Both the position numbers and the translations under genes were made by a program. Below are positions 46,423-55,500 of a stretch of DNA of 64,000 bases, one piece after another. Position 1 is the stretch's first letter; each line of letters begins with the position of its first letter. Under the pieces are notes generated by a model. The model had not been told where the DNA came from, searched no databases, and worked only from the letters and a program-made list of their open reading frames with translations. Source of the stretch: DASPGQ01 sp035457705 (GTDB taxonomy: Bacteria; Acidobacteriota; Vicinamibacteria; Marinacidobacterales; SMYC01); contig DATIBD010000107.1 of NCBI GenBank assembly GCA_035457705.1, forward strand, positions 24,326 through 88,325, written 5' to 3'.

Positions 46423-47925
46423 ATGTACTTCGACGCCTCGAGCCCGACGAGCCCCTCCGTTCCCGGCTCCGCATATGGGGGGAGTCGATTCGCGCTCTCC
46501 GCTCGGGCCGCCTTGGTCCTCTCTGCTGCACTAGCTGCCGGGGCTTTCGTGGGCTCCGCCATCGTCTCCGCGAGCCTTCTCGTCGTCTTCTTTCTCATCG
46601 GTTCGGTCGTCGTGCTTCTCATCGCCGGAAGGCCGGTGTGGGCCCTTTCGCTCCTGGTCGTGCTCATGCCCTTCAACGGCACGGATCCGTTTCGAGTCAA
46701 TCTGGCGGGCTTTCCCGGCACGAAGCTTCTCAACTTGCTCACCGTCATGGTTCTCTTCGTCTCGGCCGTCAACTGGAAAAAAGGCACGAAGCTGCCCACC
46801 TACGCGACTGGGCTGATTTTCGCCTGGACGGCGGTCTTCTCGGTGGCGGTATTCCGCTCCCTCGCGAACTTGGAAACCCTCAATTACTACCTGGTCGAGC
46901 CCTTGAGCCCATCCGAGCACATCCTGACCCACCTCGTGAAACCGTTGGTCTACTTTCTGCCGCTGGTCGTCATCGCCCGGTTCGTGAAAACGCGTAAAGA
47001 CATCGACTTCTTGACGACCGCCTTGACGTTGGCGGTGGGCGCCATGGGGGCCCTCGTCCTCTACGTTTATTTCTTCTTGGCCGGGCCCGGCGCCGAGGCA
47101 AAAGTCATCAACGATAATTACATGTCGACACTCGGGCTGCACCGCAACGAGCTCGTGACTTTCCCGATTATCGGGATTCCGATAATCCTGGCGCGATGGT
47201 TCCGGAAGCGGGACACGCTGAGCGCGGTCTGCTTCGTTCTCGGCATCGCCTCCGTAGGGACACTTCTGTCTCGCACGGGATATCTGGCGGTTCCGATCGG
47301 AGTCGTCGGTTACCTCGCCCTTTCGAAAAGGGTCAGATACCTCCCCCTCATCACCGCCGCCATCGCCGTCGTCACGTTTTTTGCCTGGTCGCAGATCGCA
47401 GAACGCCTCAACTATCGCCTCGAATCGGGAGATCGAAATGCCGTCTCCGCGGGACGGATCGACACCCTATGGATTCCTTTGCTAGAAGAGGCGGCCGCCG
47501 ATCCGGAAAAGCTCTTCCTGGGTAATGGGCGGTTCGCTACCGGGGCATCCCAGATGGCGGAGCGCGGCGCGATTCTGGAAGTCCGTCACCCCCACAACAT
47601 GTTCGTGGAGTTGCTCCTCGACGCGGGCGTCGTTGGCTTCACGATTCTCATTTCCTTTCTCCTCGTCGTTCTCTGGAAGCTGAAGCAGAGTCTTCAGATC
47701 TCGACCGACCCGGCGATGACCGAGCATCTCCGGGGGGTGCTGGTGGCGCTTGGGTCGTATCTCGTCGCGGGTTTGACCGGAAGAAGCTTGTTTCCTCAGG
47801 CGGGGAACGGCTTCTTCTGGATCGTCCTCGGCCTCGCAATTGCTCTCATCGGACTCGTCGTCGCGGAAAGGCGCACTTCTCCCGAGCCCGAGGCGCACAA
47901 GCCCGGTAGCTTGGGAGCTCGCTAG
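46423..47925 (+). CDS. O-antigen ligase/polymerase-like membrane protein
   Basis: 500 residues from ATG 46423; GTG 46372 would add 17 residues and cannot be excluded, and neither has a good ribosome site. Ten to twelve membrane helices, with the Wzy_C/O-antigen ligase pattern: large outer loop with RLNYRLESGDRNAVSAGRIDTLWIPLLEEA near 345-375 and ILEVRHPHNMFVELLLDAGVVGFTILI, which is the conserved H-x-H-N-x-F/Y-x-E segment before the last helices. These enzymes join lipid-linked glycans to lipid A core or polymerise them at the periplasmic side of the inner membrane. It fits the other envelope glycan genes in the window; the exact substrate is unknown. Confidence 0.82.
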   Translation: MYFDASSPTSPSVPGSAYGGSRFALSARAALVLSAALAAGAFVGSAIVSASLLVVFFLIGSVVVLLIAGRPVWALSLLVVLMPFNGTDPFRVNLAGFPGTKLLNLLTVMVLFVSAVNWKKGTKLPTYATGLIFAWTAVFSVAVFRSLANLETLNYYLVEPLSPSEHILTHLVKPLVYFLPLVVIARFVKTRKDIDFLTTALTLAVGAMGALVLYVYFFLAGPGAEAKVINDNYMSTLGLHRNELVTFPIIGIPIILARWFRKRDTLSAVCFVLGIASVGTLLSRTGYLAVPIGVVGYLALSKRVRYLPLITAAIAVVTFFAWSQIAERLNYRLESGDRNAVSAGRIDTLWIPLLEEAAADPEKLFLGNGRFATGASQMAERGAILEVRHPHNMFVELLLDAGVVGFTILISFLLVVLWKLKQSLQISTDPAMTEHLRGVLVALGSYLVAGLTGRSLFPQAGNGFFWIVLGLAIALIGLVVAERRTSPEPEAHKPGSLGAR

Positions 47926-48258
47926 GAGCGAGACGCGAGCCAAACACCTTACGGGGTTCAACCGAGCTCGTCTCGTGAATCGGCTCGAGCTCCGGTGCCT
48001 GGGGGGGCCCGCGCTTCGAGAGAGACCGGCAAAGGAAACAGCGAGAGGTCGAAAGGCTCGACGTTGCTCAGCAGGAACGGGGACTCATCGAATGGCGCCG
48101 CGAGTCCAGCCAGGCGCGGACTGGAGGCGGTGTTGCCACGCTTGGGAACCCGCTCTCCAGATGCCGAACGGTCTAGCCATCCTCCCATTCACGCGGGACG
48201 GTACACCGAGAGCTTGGGGGCCGGGGTCGACCACTCTCACGCAAGGAGACACACGCCT
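47926..48258. other. 333-bp spacer, no gene recognised
   Basis: An open frame from 47995 runs through this stretch into the next gene, but its translation is Arg/Ser/Gly-rich without conserved features and it precedes a good signal peptide, so it is treated as untranslated. AAGGAG at 48243-48248 is the ribosome site of the next gene. No convincing promoter, terminator or RNA structure was seen. Confidence 0.5.
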
Positions 48259-49776
48259 GTGAGAACGCTGGCAAGGGTCTTACTGTCCATTACCCTGCTT
48301 TTGGGGATTGCATGGCTTCCGGCGACCTCGCCGAGCGGCACCCGTTCGACCGGATTGGGACCCTCCATCGCATCGACCCGAATGAATCAGGCGCCCGTTG
48401 TGTCCGCAGGTCCCGACTCGACTCTGAGCCTTCCGGAAACGGCAACCCTGGCTGGGATCGTCTCGGACGACGGAGAACCGCTTCCGATAGAGGTCCTCTG
48501 GAGTTTGTCGAGTGGACCAGCGGATGTCGCCTTAAAGGACTCCGGCTTGGCCCGTACGACCGCTATGTTCTCGATGCCGGGAACCTATACTCTTGAGCTC
48601 ACTGCGACCGACAGTGAGCGTGTCTCTTCGGATCGGACGACGATCGTCGTTCATGCTCCCGAGCTCGGCCCGATCGTCCGCGTTCCACAAGACCGCGCGA
48701 CGATTCAAGAAGCCATCGACGCCGCGAGAGACGGCGATACGGTCCTCGTATCCCCCGGCAGGTACGACGAGACCCTCGTTCTAGCCGGCAAGACCATCAC
48801 GTTGGCATCACAATTTCTCACCACCGGGGATTCGTCGCTCATCGAGCGGACGATATTGGATGGCGGAGGCTCCACGATCATCGATGTCAGGGATTCGGTA
48901 GGCCCTGCAACCCAGATCATTGGCTTCACCATTCGAAATGGAGACGACGGTGTCAGCGCCAGGGCAAGACTTCAGATGTACAACAACCGCTTCTTGGGCA
49001 ACAAGGATGCGATCGATTACGAGAGGGGTGGAGGGGTTTGTCGCGGCAATCTCTTCGAGGGTAATACCGATGACGGCATCGATCTCGACGGACCGACGGC
49101 CGCCATCATCGAGCACAACATCATTCTGAACAACCGCGACGACGGAATCGAGATTCGGCTCCATCCCTATGAAGGGCCAACCCTGGACATCGTCATTCGG
49201 GACAACATCATCTCCGGCAATGGAGAGGACGGAATCCAGATCATCGACTATCCCGATCGTTCCGATCGCGCTCTCGTGATCGAGCGCAACTTCATCGAGG
49301 CGAATGCCATGGCGGGACTCGGATTGATGGACAACGGTCGCACCAAGGAGGATTTCCGCGCTGCCAGCGTGGTGGAATCGATCCTTCTCGTCCACAACAC
49401 GTTCCTCGACAACGATCACGGCGTCACCGGGGGGGATAATCTCGTCGCCCTCAACAACCTCTTCGTCGGCTCGTCGAGTATCGCCCTCAAGGGGGCCGAT
49501 GGGGCTTCGATAGCCGCGCACAACCTGTTCTGGAACAACGGCACCGACGTCCATGAGAGCCACGTCGTCGAGAAGACCAGCATGTTCTCCGACCCGAAGC
49601 TCGACGCTCGCGGTAGGCCTCGAAGCGGGAGCCCGGCAATCGACGCCGGAGCGGTGTCGTTCGAAAGTAGCGGCGCGAGATTGCTCCAAGCGAACGAAAA
49701 GGCCTTCTCGGGCACTGGCCCGGACATCGGCGCGGTCGAGACGAACTTCACCGCACGCGCCCCTTCCCGGCGTTAA
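48259..49776 (+). CDS. Secreted right-handed parallel beta-helix protein
   Basis: 505 residues from GTG 48259, which has AAGGAG 10 bp upstream and opens directly onto a signal peptide (RTLARVLLSITLLLGIAWLPA). Residues about 45-135 look like a PKD/Ig-like domain (NQAPVVSAGPDSTLSLPETATLAGIVSDDG, GTYTLELTATDSERVSSD). The rest is a pectate-lyase-like beta-helix: VRVPQDRATIQEAIDAARDGDTVLVSPGRYDETLVL, then repeats with N-N-R/H and DDGI(E/D)I turns. No pectinase catalytic residues can be assigned, so it is a polysaccharide-binding or -processing candidate. It lies 333 bp after the ligase-like gene and is followed by a separate promoter. Confidence 0.8.
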   Translation: MRTLARVLLSITLLLGIAWLPATSPSGTRSTGLGPSIASTRMNQAPVVSAGPDSTLSLPETATLAGIVSDDGEPLPIEVLWSLSSGPADVALKDSGLARTTAMFSMPGTYTLELTATDSERVSSDRTTIVVHAPELGPIVRVPQDRATIQEAIDAARDGDTVLVSPGRYDETLVLAGKTITLASQFLTTGDSSLIERTILDGGGSTIIDVRDSVGPATQIIGFTIRNGDDGVSARARLQMYNNRFLGNKDAIDYERGGGVCRGNLFEGNTDDGIDLDGPTAAIIEHNIILNNRDDGIEIRLHPYEGPTLDIVIRDNIISGNGEDGIQIIDYPDRSDRALVIERNFIEANAMAGLGLMDNGRTKEDFRAASVVESILLVHNTFLDNDHGVTGGDNLVALNNLFVGSSSIALKGADGASIAAHNLFWNNGTDVHESHVVEKTSMFSDPKLDARGRPRSGSPAIDAGAVSFESSGARLLQANEKAFSGTGPDIGAVETNFTARAPSRR

Positions 49777-49792
49777 CCGGGGCGAGGCCATT

Positions 49793-49822
49793 TTGATTCG
49801 CCGTCGGACAATGCGATATACT
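49793..49822 (+). promoter_or_regulatory. Promoter of the DUF4956-VTC-kinase operon
   Basis: TTGATT (49793-49798), 18-bp spacer, TATACT (49817-49822). The predicted start near 49829 leaves a leader of about 190 nt before the ATG at 50019, in which I see no clear structure. Confidence 0.6.
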
Positions 49823-50018
49823 TTGACGTCCGCCCCCCAAACCAGTCGGTTCAGCGAATGATATGGCCTTGCGCGGTCAACCGCATTTCCCCGATCTCCG
49901 ATGCGAACCCGTTGTCACCGGGGATCGCCTCGATGGGGACAGGATGTGCCCGTTACCAGCTCGAGCGATGCTCGCAATCTACGGCTAAGCCGCGGCCGCG
50001 CTCACGAGGAGGAAGCCT

Positions 50019-50711
50019 ATGCAGCCCAGTGCGCCGCTGACGTTTCAGGATTTCCTTGCGACGACGAGTGTCCAGATTCCCGTATTCTCGTTCGTCACCA
50101 ACCTTCTCATCGCCGCCGCTCTATCGTTTCTGCTGGGGCGGATCTATGTGAAGTACGCCGATACCCTCGCCAACCGTAGCGCGTTCGCGCGCAACTTCAT
50201 GCTGATTACGATGACCACGATGCTCATCATTTCCATCGTGAAGTCGTCTCTGGCCCTATCCCTGGGGCTGGTCGGGGCGCTCTCCATAGTCCGGTTCCGG
50301 GCCGCCATCAAGGACCCGGAAGAGCTCGCCTACCTGTTTCTCGCAATTGGCATCGGACTCGGTCTGGGCGCGGATCAGACGACGATTACCCTGGTGGCCG
50401 TCGCCCTGATCTCCGCGATATTGATTCTCCGCAAGAGCGTCGCGCGCCGGTCTCGCCCGGGCCAGAATGTTCAGTTGACGGTCCACAGCCACAACCCTCA
50501 GAAAGTCGAGCTGAAGCAAGTCATCGACACGCTCACGCGTTACTGCTCCTCGGTCAACCTCAAGCGCTTCGACGAGACCAGGGAGGCCCTGCAGGCTTGC
50601 TTCTTCGTCGAGTTCCTCGATTACGACCAGCTCAACGAGGCGAAGCAAGCGCTGCAAAGCTTGGGAGACTCGGTCAACGTCAGCTTTCTCGACAACAAGG
50701 GAATGGTCTGA
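50019..50711 (+). CDS. DUF4956 family membrane protein
   Basis: 230 residues with an excellent ribosome site (GAGGAGGAAG, 6 bp upstream). Four membrane helices in the first 140 residues: FVTNLLIAAALSFLLGRIYV, NFMLITMTTMLIISIVKSSLALSLGLVGALSIVRFR, AYLFLAIGIGLGLGADQTTITLVAVALISAILIL. The segment GLVGALSIVRFRAAIKDPEEL is diagnostic of DUF4956. The C-terminal 90 residues are a soluble alpha/beta domain. DUF4956 genes are repeatedly found beside VTC-domain polyphosphate polymerases, as here (next gene after 47 bp), so a role with that enzyme at the membrane is likely. Confidence 0.87.
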   Translation: MQPSAPLTFQDFLATTSVQIPVFSFVTNLLIAAALSFLLGRIYVKYADTLANRSAFARNFMLITMTTMLIISIVKSSLALSLGLVGALSIVRFRAAIKDPEELAYLFLAIGIGLGLGADQTTITLVAVALISAILILRKSVARRSRPGQNVQLTVHSHNPQKVELKQVIDTLTRYCSSVNLKRFDETREALQACFFVEFLDYDQLNEAKQALQSLGDSVNVSFLDNKGMV

Positions 50712-50758
50712 GATGGGCGTGCTCACCCGGGCTCGCAAGCGCAATCCCGAGGCGATCC

Positions 50759-51457
50759 GTGGCGAGTGAGCGAACGAACGCGAAAGGCTACCGTTTCGAG
50801 CGTAAGTTCTTCATCAGAGATCTCTCGAAGGAGGAAGTCGAGTCGGTCGTTCGCTTGCATCCGGCATTTTTCTCCGAGATTTTCGAGGAGCGCCACGTCA
50901 ACAATATCTACTTCGACTCCGTGAGAATGAACAACTATTCCGACAACGTCGAAGGGTCGCGGGACCGCAGGAAGCACCGCATTCGATGGTACGGAGCACT
51001 TATGGGTCGCGTGGCGAAACCGGCTCTGGAGATCAAGACCAAGAAAGGCCTCTTGGGACGCAAGGAGACCTATTCGATGGAAGCGATGGAGGTCGGCCCG
51101 AGCTGGTGCGAGCCCCTCCTCAGCCGGGTCCTTGCCGATCGCAACGTTCCCGATGCGGTCAAGAGCGAAATGATGGGGCTCGAGGCGGTGCTCGTCAATC
51201 GCTATCGCCGGCGATACTTTCGCTCCGCCGACGCGAGGTACCGAATCACGCTCGATACCGAATTCTGCTTCTACCGGATGGAAGGACTTTCCACGCCTTG
51301 GATGGCACCCTTGACCGACGAGACCAGCGTCATCCTCGAGTTGAAGTACGAGCCCGAGGACGACGACACCGCGAGCACGGTCACGAATCAATTTCCCTTC
51401 CGCATGACCAAGAGCTCCAAATACGCCGACGGAGTCGCGAGGTTGTACGGCTGGTAG
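50759..51457 (+). CDS. VTC-domain (polyphosphate polymerase-like) protein
   Basis: 232 residues from GTG 50759. KGYRFERKFFI at the N-terminus matches the E-R-K-[YF] strand of the VTC tunnel domain; then VNNIYFDSVRMNNYSDNVEGSRDRRKHRIRWYG with the basic Arg/Lys pairs lining the tunnel, PALEIKTKKGLLGRKE, NRYRRRYFRS and SVILELKYEPED. These are the phosphate- and metal-binding positions of the VTC4 polymerase family, which makes polyphosphate from ATP. It lacks the SPX and membrane parts of the yeast protein; the membrane function could come from the DUF4956 gene upstream. Substrate here is unproven. Confidence 0.85.
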   Translation: MASERTNAKGYRFERKFFIRDLSKEEVESVVRLHPAFFSEIFEERHVNNIYFDSVRMNNYSDNVEGSRDRRKHRIRWYGALMGRVAKPALEIKTKKGLLGRKETYSMEAMEVGPSWCEPLLSRVLADRNVPDAVKSEMMGLEAVLVNRYRRRYFRSADARYRITLDTEFCFYRMEGLSTPWMAPLTDETSVILELKYEPEDDDTASTVTNQFPFRMTKSSKYADGVARLYGW

Positions 51458-51495
51458 GTTTTCGCCGGCGGCGGGCGGGGAGGGAAGACGCGCAC

Positions 51496-52284
51496 GTGAT
51501 CGTCGAATTCGTCGGGCTGCCGGGTGCGGGCAAGAGTACGCTACGGGACGCCGCGAGGACCATTTTGCGCGAGCTCGGTCTGTCGGCGATGCTCGCGCGC
51601 GAAGCCCGAATCCACTGCTTCGGGCGAAGCCATCCGGGGCGCCTCATCGGGATCGCGAGCCCTTCTGCGAAGCGGGAACGCCTCCTGGATGCGGCCGTGC
51701 GTCGTTTGCTCAAGTTGTACCGTGTCCCGTTTTGTCTCCATAACCGGGCTCTCACGAGGCACGTCTTTTCCGAGCTCTGGCGACGCCCCCTGTCGACCCG
51801 GGATAGGCGCAAGGTTCTCAGGTTCTTCCTTCGCGATGGAGCCTTTCATCACTATTTCGGAAACCATCTGTCGCCGGAGGAGGCCCTCGTTCTTTCCGAG
51901 GGCCTCGTCCACCGCGCCACGAGCATTCACACGTCGGCCAGCCAGGAGCCGGATGACCCCTGGATCGCGAAGTACTCCAGGCTGTTGCCCAGATCCGACT
52001 TGGTGATATCGGTTCGTGCGCCGGTGGCGGTGTGTGCGAAGCGTGTCGTCGCGAGAGGTGTCTACCGGCGTTACATCGGTGACGACCTGTATCGCTTCCT
52101 TCTCAACTCGGCAAGGACGATTGACGTGGCAGTCGACACGATCCGCAAGTCGGGCTGGGACGTCGTCGAGGTTCGTAACGAGGGATCTCCGCAGGACGGG
52201 ATACGGGCCCTTCGCTCGATATTGGAGCACCGATACGGGTCTCCAATCATCGCCGGGCGCACCGCCGAGCGAATGAAAGCGTAG
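51496..52284 (+). CDS. P-loop kinase-like protein
   Basis: 262 residues from GTG 51496, with GGGAGGGAAG about 8 bp upstream. Walker A EFVGLPGAGKST at 4-15 and a hydrophobic strand LVISVRAPVAVCAKRV near 175 followed by YRRYIGDDLYRFLLNSARTIDVAVDTI suggest an adenylate-kinase-like or sugar/nucleoside-kinase fold (one Walker A, lid region with ARGVYRR). The family is not recognised with certainty. It is third in the DUF4956-VTC operon (38-bp gap) and might supply or use phosphate for the VTC reaction; that is inference from position only. Confidence 0.65.
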   Translation: MIVEFVGLPGAGKSTLRDAARTILRELGLSAMLAREARIHCFGRSHPGRLIGIASPSAKRERLLDAAVRRLLKLYRVPFCLHNRALTRHVFSELWRRPLSTRDRRKVLRFFLRDGAFHHYFGNHLSPEEALVLSEGLVHRATSIHTSASQEPDDPWIAKYSRLLPRSDLVISVRAPVAVCAKRVVARGVYRRYIGDDLYRFLLNSARTIDVAVDTIRKSGWDVVEVRNEGSPQDGIRALRSILEHRYGSPIIAGRTAERMKA

Positions 52285-52513
52285 AAGCGAAACGCCGCTC
52301 GCGTGGCAGGAGGAGTTTTTTCGAGTAGCGCCCACTTTTTTTCTTTACACAGCTAGCGAAAACTGGCGAAGTCTGCTACGCTTGCGCCGCCCCCAGCAAC
52401 GCACAAGCCGCGTTCATGTTCCATCAGGGGAGGATGGAGCGGCTAGACAACGAAGCATCAGCATCTAGCGCAGCCTGTCGGTGTGTGCCGATACGGTCAT
52501 CAGGGAGGTCGAG

Positions 52514-55500
52514 ATGCGTCCGTCCTCAATGTCAATCTTCTCTTACGGCGTCGTTGTCGCCGGCCTAGTCGCGTTCTTCTTCGTGCCGTGCTCGACCGAT
52601 GCCTCGGAGGCGGCCGTCGACCGGCGCAAGAACATGAGCTTCGAGGGAGCGTCGCCGACGTCCGTTCAACTCGACCGAGTCGCGGCACTGCGTGAGTCGT
52701 TGGACGGCTCCCTCGTGGCGGCGTTCGATCCCGCCACCGGAGTGACGCGAAGCTTGATGAATCCGACGGGCAAACTGACGAAACCGTCATCGGGAGCGCC
52801 GCTCGAGGTCGCGGTCGACTTCGCTCGCGCCAACTCCGACGTGCTCGGGCTGAGGCCAACGGACTTGAACGAGATCGACGTCTGCGACCAGGTCTACTCC
52901 CGGCTTACCGACACGACGCACATCTACTTCTGCCAGGAGTTCTACGGCGTTCGCATCTTAAACGCACAGCTCCAGGTGCACGTCGGCGGGGACGGGGCGA
53001 TCATTGGCATCAGCAATGCCTTCGTTCCGGGTCTCGAGGACCTGGTGAGAACCGATCGAGCGTCGCGAGTCGCCCGGGAAGCCAAGGCCGTGGGCCTCGA
53101 CGACTTCGGCTCTCCCGCACCGGCGATCGACGCGGTATCCGCCCTCGCGGCTGCCGGACGCCATTTGGGCGCTGGCTCGAGACGGCGGGCTCGGGTGACG
53201 AAGGGTCCTTCCGGCGCCAATCTCGCAACGACGCTTCGGGCCAACGAGATCTCGGGCGAGCCTGTCGAGGCCGAGCTCCTGTGGCTTCCCATGGGACGCG
53301 GGCTCACCCTCGTGTGGAACCTCCGAGTCCACACGAACGACTCGCGACACGTTCACGACATCAACGTCGACGCGACCGGAGACCTAGAGGCGGACGACTC
53401 GGCACGCGTGATCACGCGGTTCGATCTCGTTTTAGACTCGCAGTACCAGGTTTATCCCTTGCCGGTCGAAAGCCCGAACCACACGTCTCCTCCCCCTCCC
53501 CAGGACGCCCGGATCCTCGTGGCCGACGAGGCAGACACCATTGCCTCTCCGCTGGGTTGGCATGACAACGGCGCGCAAACGTTCGCCACGATGCGTGGCA
53601 ACAACGTCCATGCCTACGAGGACGCGAACGACGATAACGCTCCGCCCGCGAGCGAGCCGATCTGTTCCGGAGGCAACTGCAGCTTTCCGTTGGATCTGAG
53701 CGCCGATCCCACGACCTACACGAGCGCCGCCATCGCCAACGTCTTCTACTGGGCGAACCGAATTCACGACGTTCAGTATCGATATGGATTCGACGAGGCC
53801 GCGGGAAACTTCCAGGTCAACAATTTCGGGCTCGGGGGCGCGGGAAACGACGACCTTCGCGCCGAAGTGCAGGACGGCGGGGGTCTGAACAACGCCAACT
53901 TCTTGACGCTGTCCGACGGAACGAGACCTCGGATGCAGATGTTCCTCTGGAACCAAACCAACCCGCGGAGGGATGGCTCACTGGACGCGGGAATCATCGT
54001 GCACGAGTACGGCCACGGCATCTCCACCCGTCAAGTAGGAGGTCCTTCGAACGTCTTGTGCCTGTTCAACGCTCAGCAGCCAGGCGAAGGCTTGAGCGAC
54101 TGGTGGGCGCTCGTCTACACCGCGAAGCCGGGCGACACGCCGGAAATGCCCCGCGGCATCGCCACGTACGTGCTGGGCGACCCCATCGATGGAGAAGGGA
54201 TTCGGACCCAGCGCTATAGCACGGACGAAGCGGTCAACGACCACACCTACGAGAGCATCAACGGAATGGCCGTTCCTCACGGAGTCGGTGAGGTCTGGGC
54301 GCAGGCTGCGTGGGAAGTGTATTGGAGGCTCGTGGAGCAGTACGGCTTCGACCCCGACCTCGCGAACGCGACCGGGGGAGCGGGCAATCAAAGGATGATG
54401 TTGTACGTCAACGAGGGCCTGAAGTTCACGGCCTGCTCGCCGACGTTCACGGACGTCAGAGACGGCATCATCCAAGCCGCGGTGAATCTTCACGGAGGCG
54501 AAGACGTCTGCACGCTCTGGCAGGGTTTCGCCGACTTCGGTCTCGGCGTGGATGCCGTGAGCGGCGGGTCGTCGAGCACGACTCCCACGAACGGCTTCGA
54601 CCTTCCCGCGAACTGCCTGCCCGGTCCCCGCATGCTCGAGCCCGAGCCGCACTCTACCCTTGAGGGAAGCGACGTCACCTTCGCCTGGGAGTCGAACGGC
54701 GTCCCGGTCGAAGAGTACGAGCTCTGGGTGGGGACTACGCTTGGCGCCAAGGATCTCTTCGAGAGCGGCTCTCTCGGAACTAGCCTGACGGTCCAGGCGG
54801 TCGATCTTCCCGAGAATGGAAGCACGCTTTACGTGAGGCTTCGGTATCGCGTCGGCGGCACCTGGAATTTCAAGGACTTTCCCTACCGGGCGCCAGTGAG
54901 CGATCCGGCGATGGTCAGCCCAGCACCGGGAACCGAGCTTCCGGGTGCGGATGTCACCTTCGAATGGGCCTCGAACGGCACGAATGTCTCGAGCTATTGG
55001 CTCTTCGTGGGAACCTCGGTCGGAGGAAGTCAGCTCTTCAACAGCGGTACGATGAGCGCAGCCACGACGTCGAAGGCCGTTAGCGGGCTTCCCGCGGATG
55101 GAAGCCCGATCCACGTTCGCCTCTGGTGGCTCCTGGGAGGGTCTTGGAAGAAGATCGACTACAGCTACACGGCTTGGGAGCCGGCGCGGCCGGCCCTCGT
55201 CGAGCCGGTACCCGGCTCCAAGCTTCCCGGAGCCGACGTAACCTTCTCCTGGGTGAGTGACGGACTGCCGGTGACGCGGTGGGAGCTCTGGGTCTCAAGC
55301 ACTCCGGGAGGCCAGGAGCTCTTCTCGAGCGGCGTCACGACCACTTTGTCGATGGGAGTCAGCGGGCTTCCCCGGGACGGGAGAACGATTTACGCGCGCC
55401 TGCGATTTCAGCTCGATGGAGCCTGGGATTTCGAGGACTTTCAATACACGGCCGATTTGGGTGCGCCCACGATCACATCCCCGCCCCCCGGCTCGGAGCT

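Noticed and set aside
47995..48258. 88-residue extension of the beta-helix protein
   Set aside because: Would place the signal peptide inside the chain; AAGGAG and GTG 48259 give a better start.
50713..50769. Short open frame of 18 codons between DUF4956 and VTC genes
   Set aside because: Too short to judge, overlaps the VTC start; could be a coupling leader, but nothing supports it. A frameshift at the start of the VTC gene was also considered; the predicted domain is complete without it.
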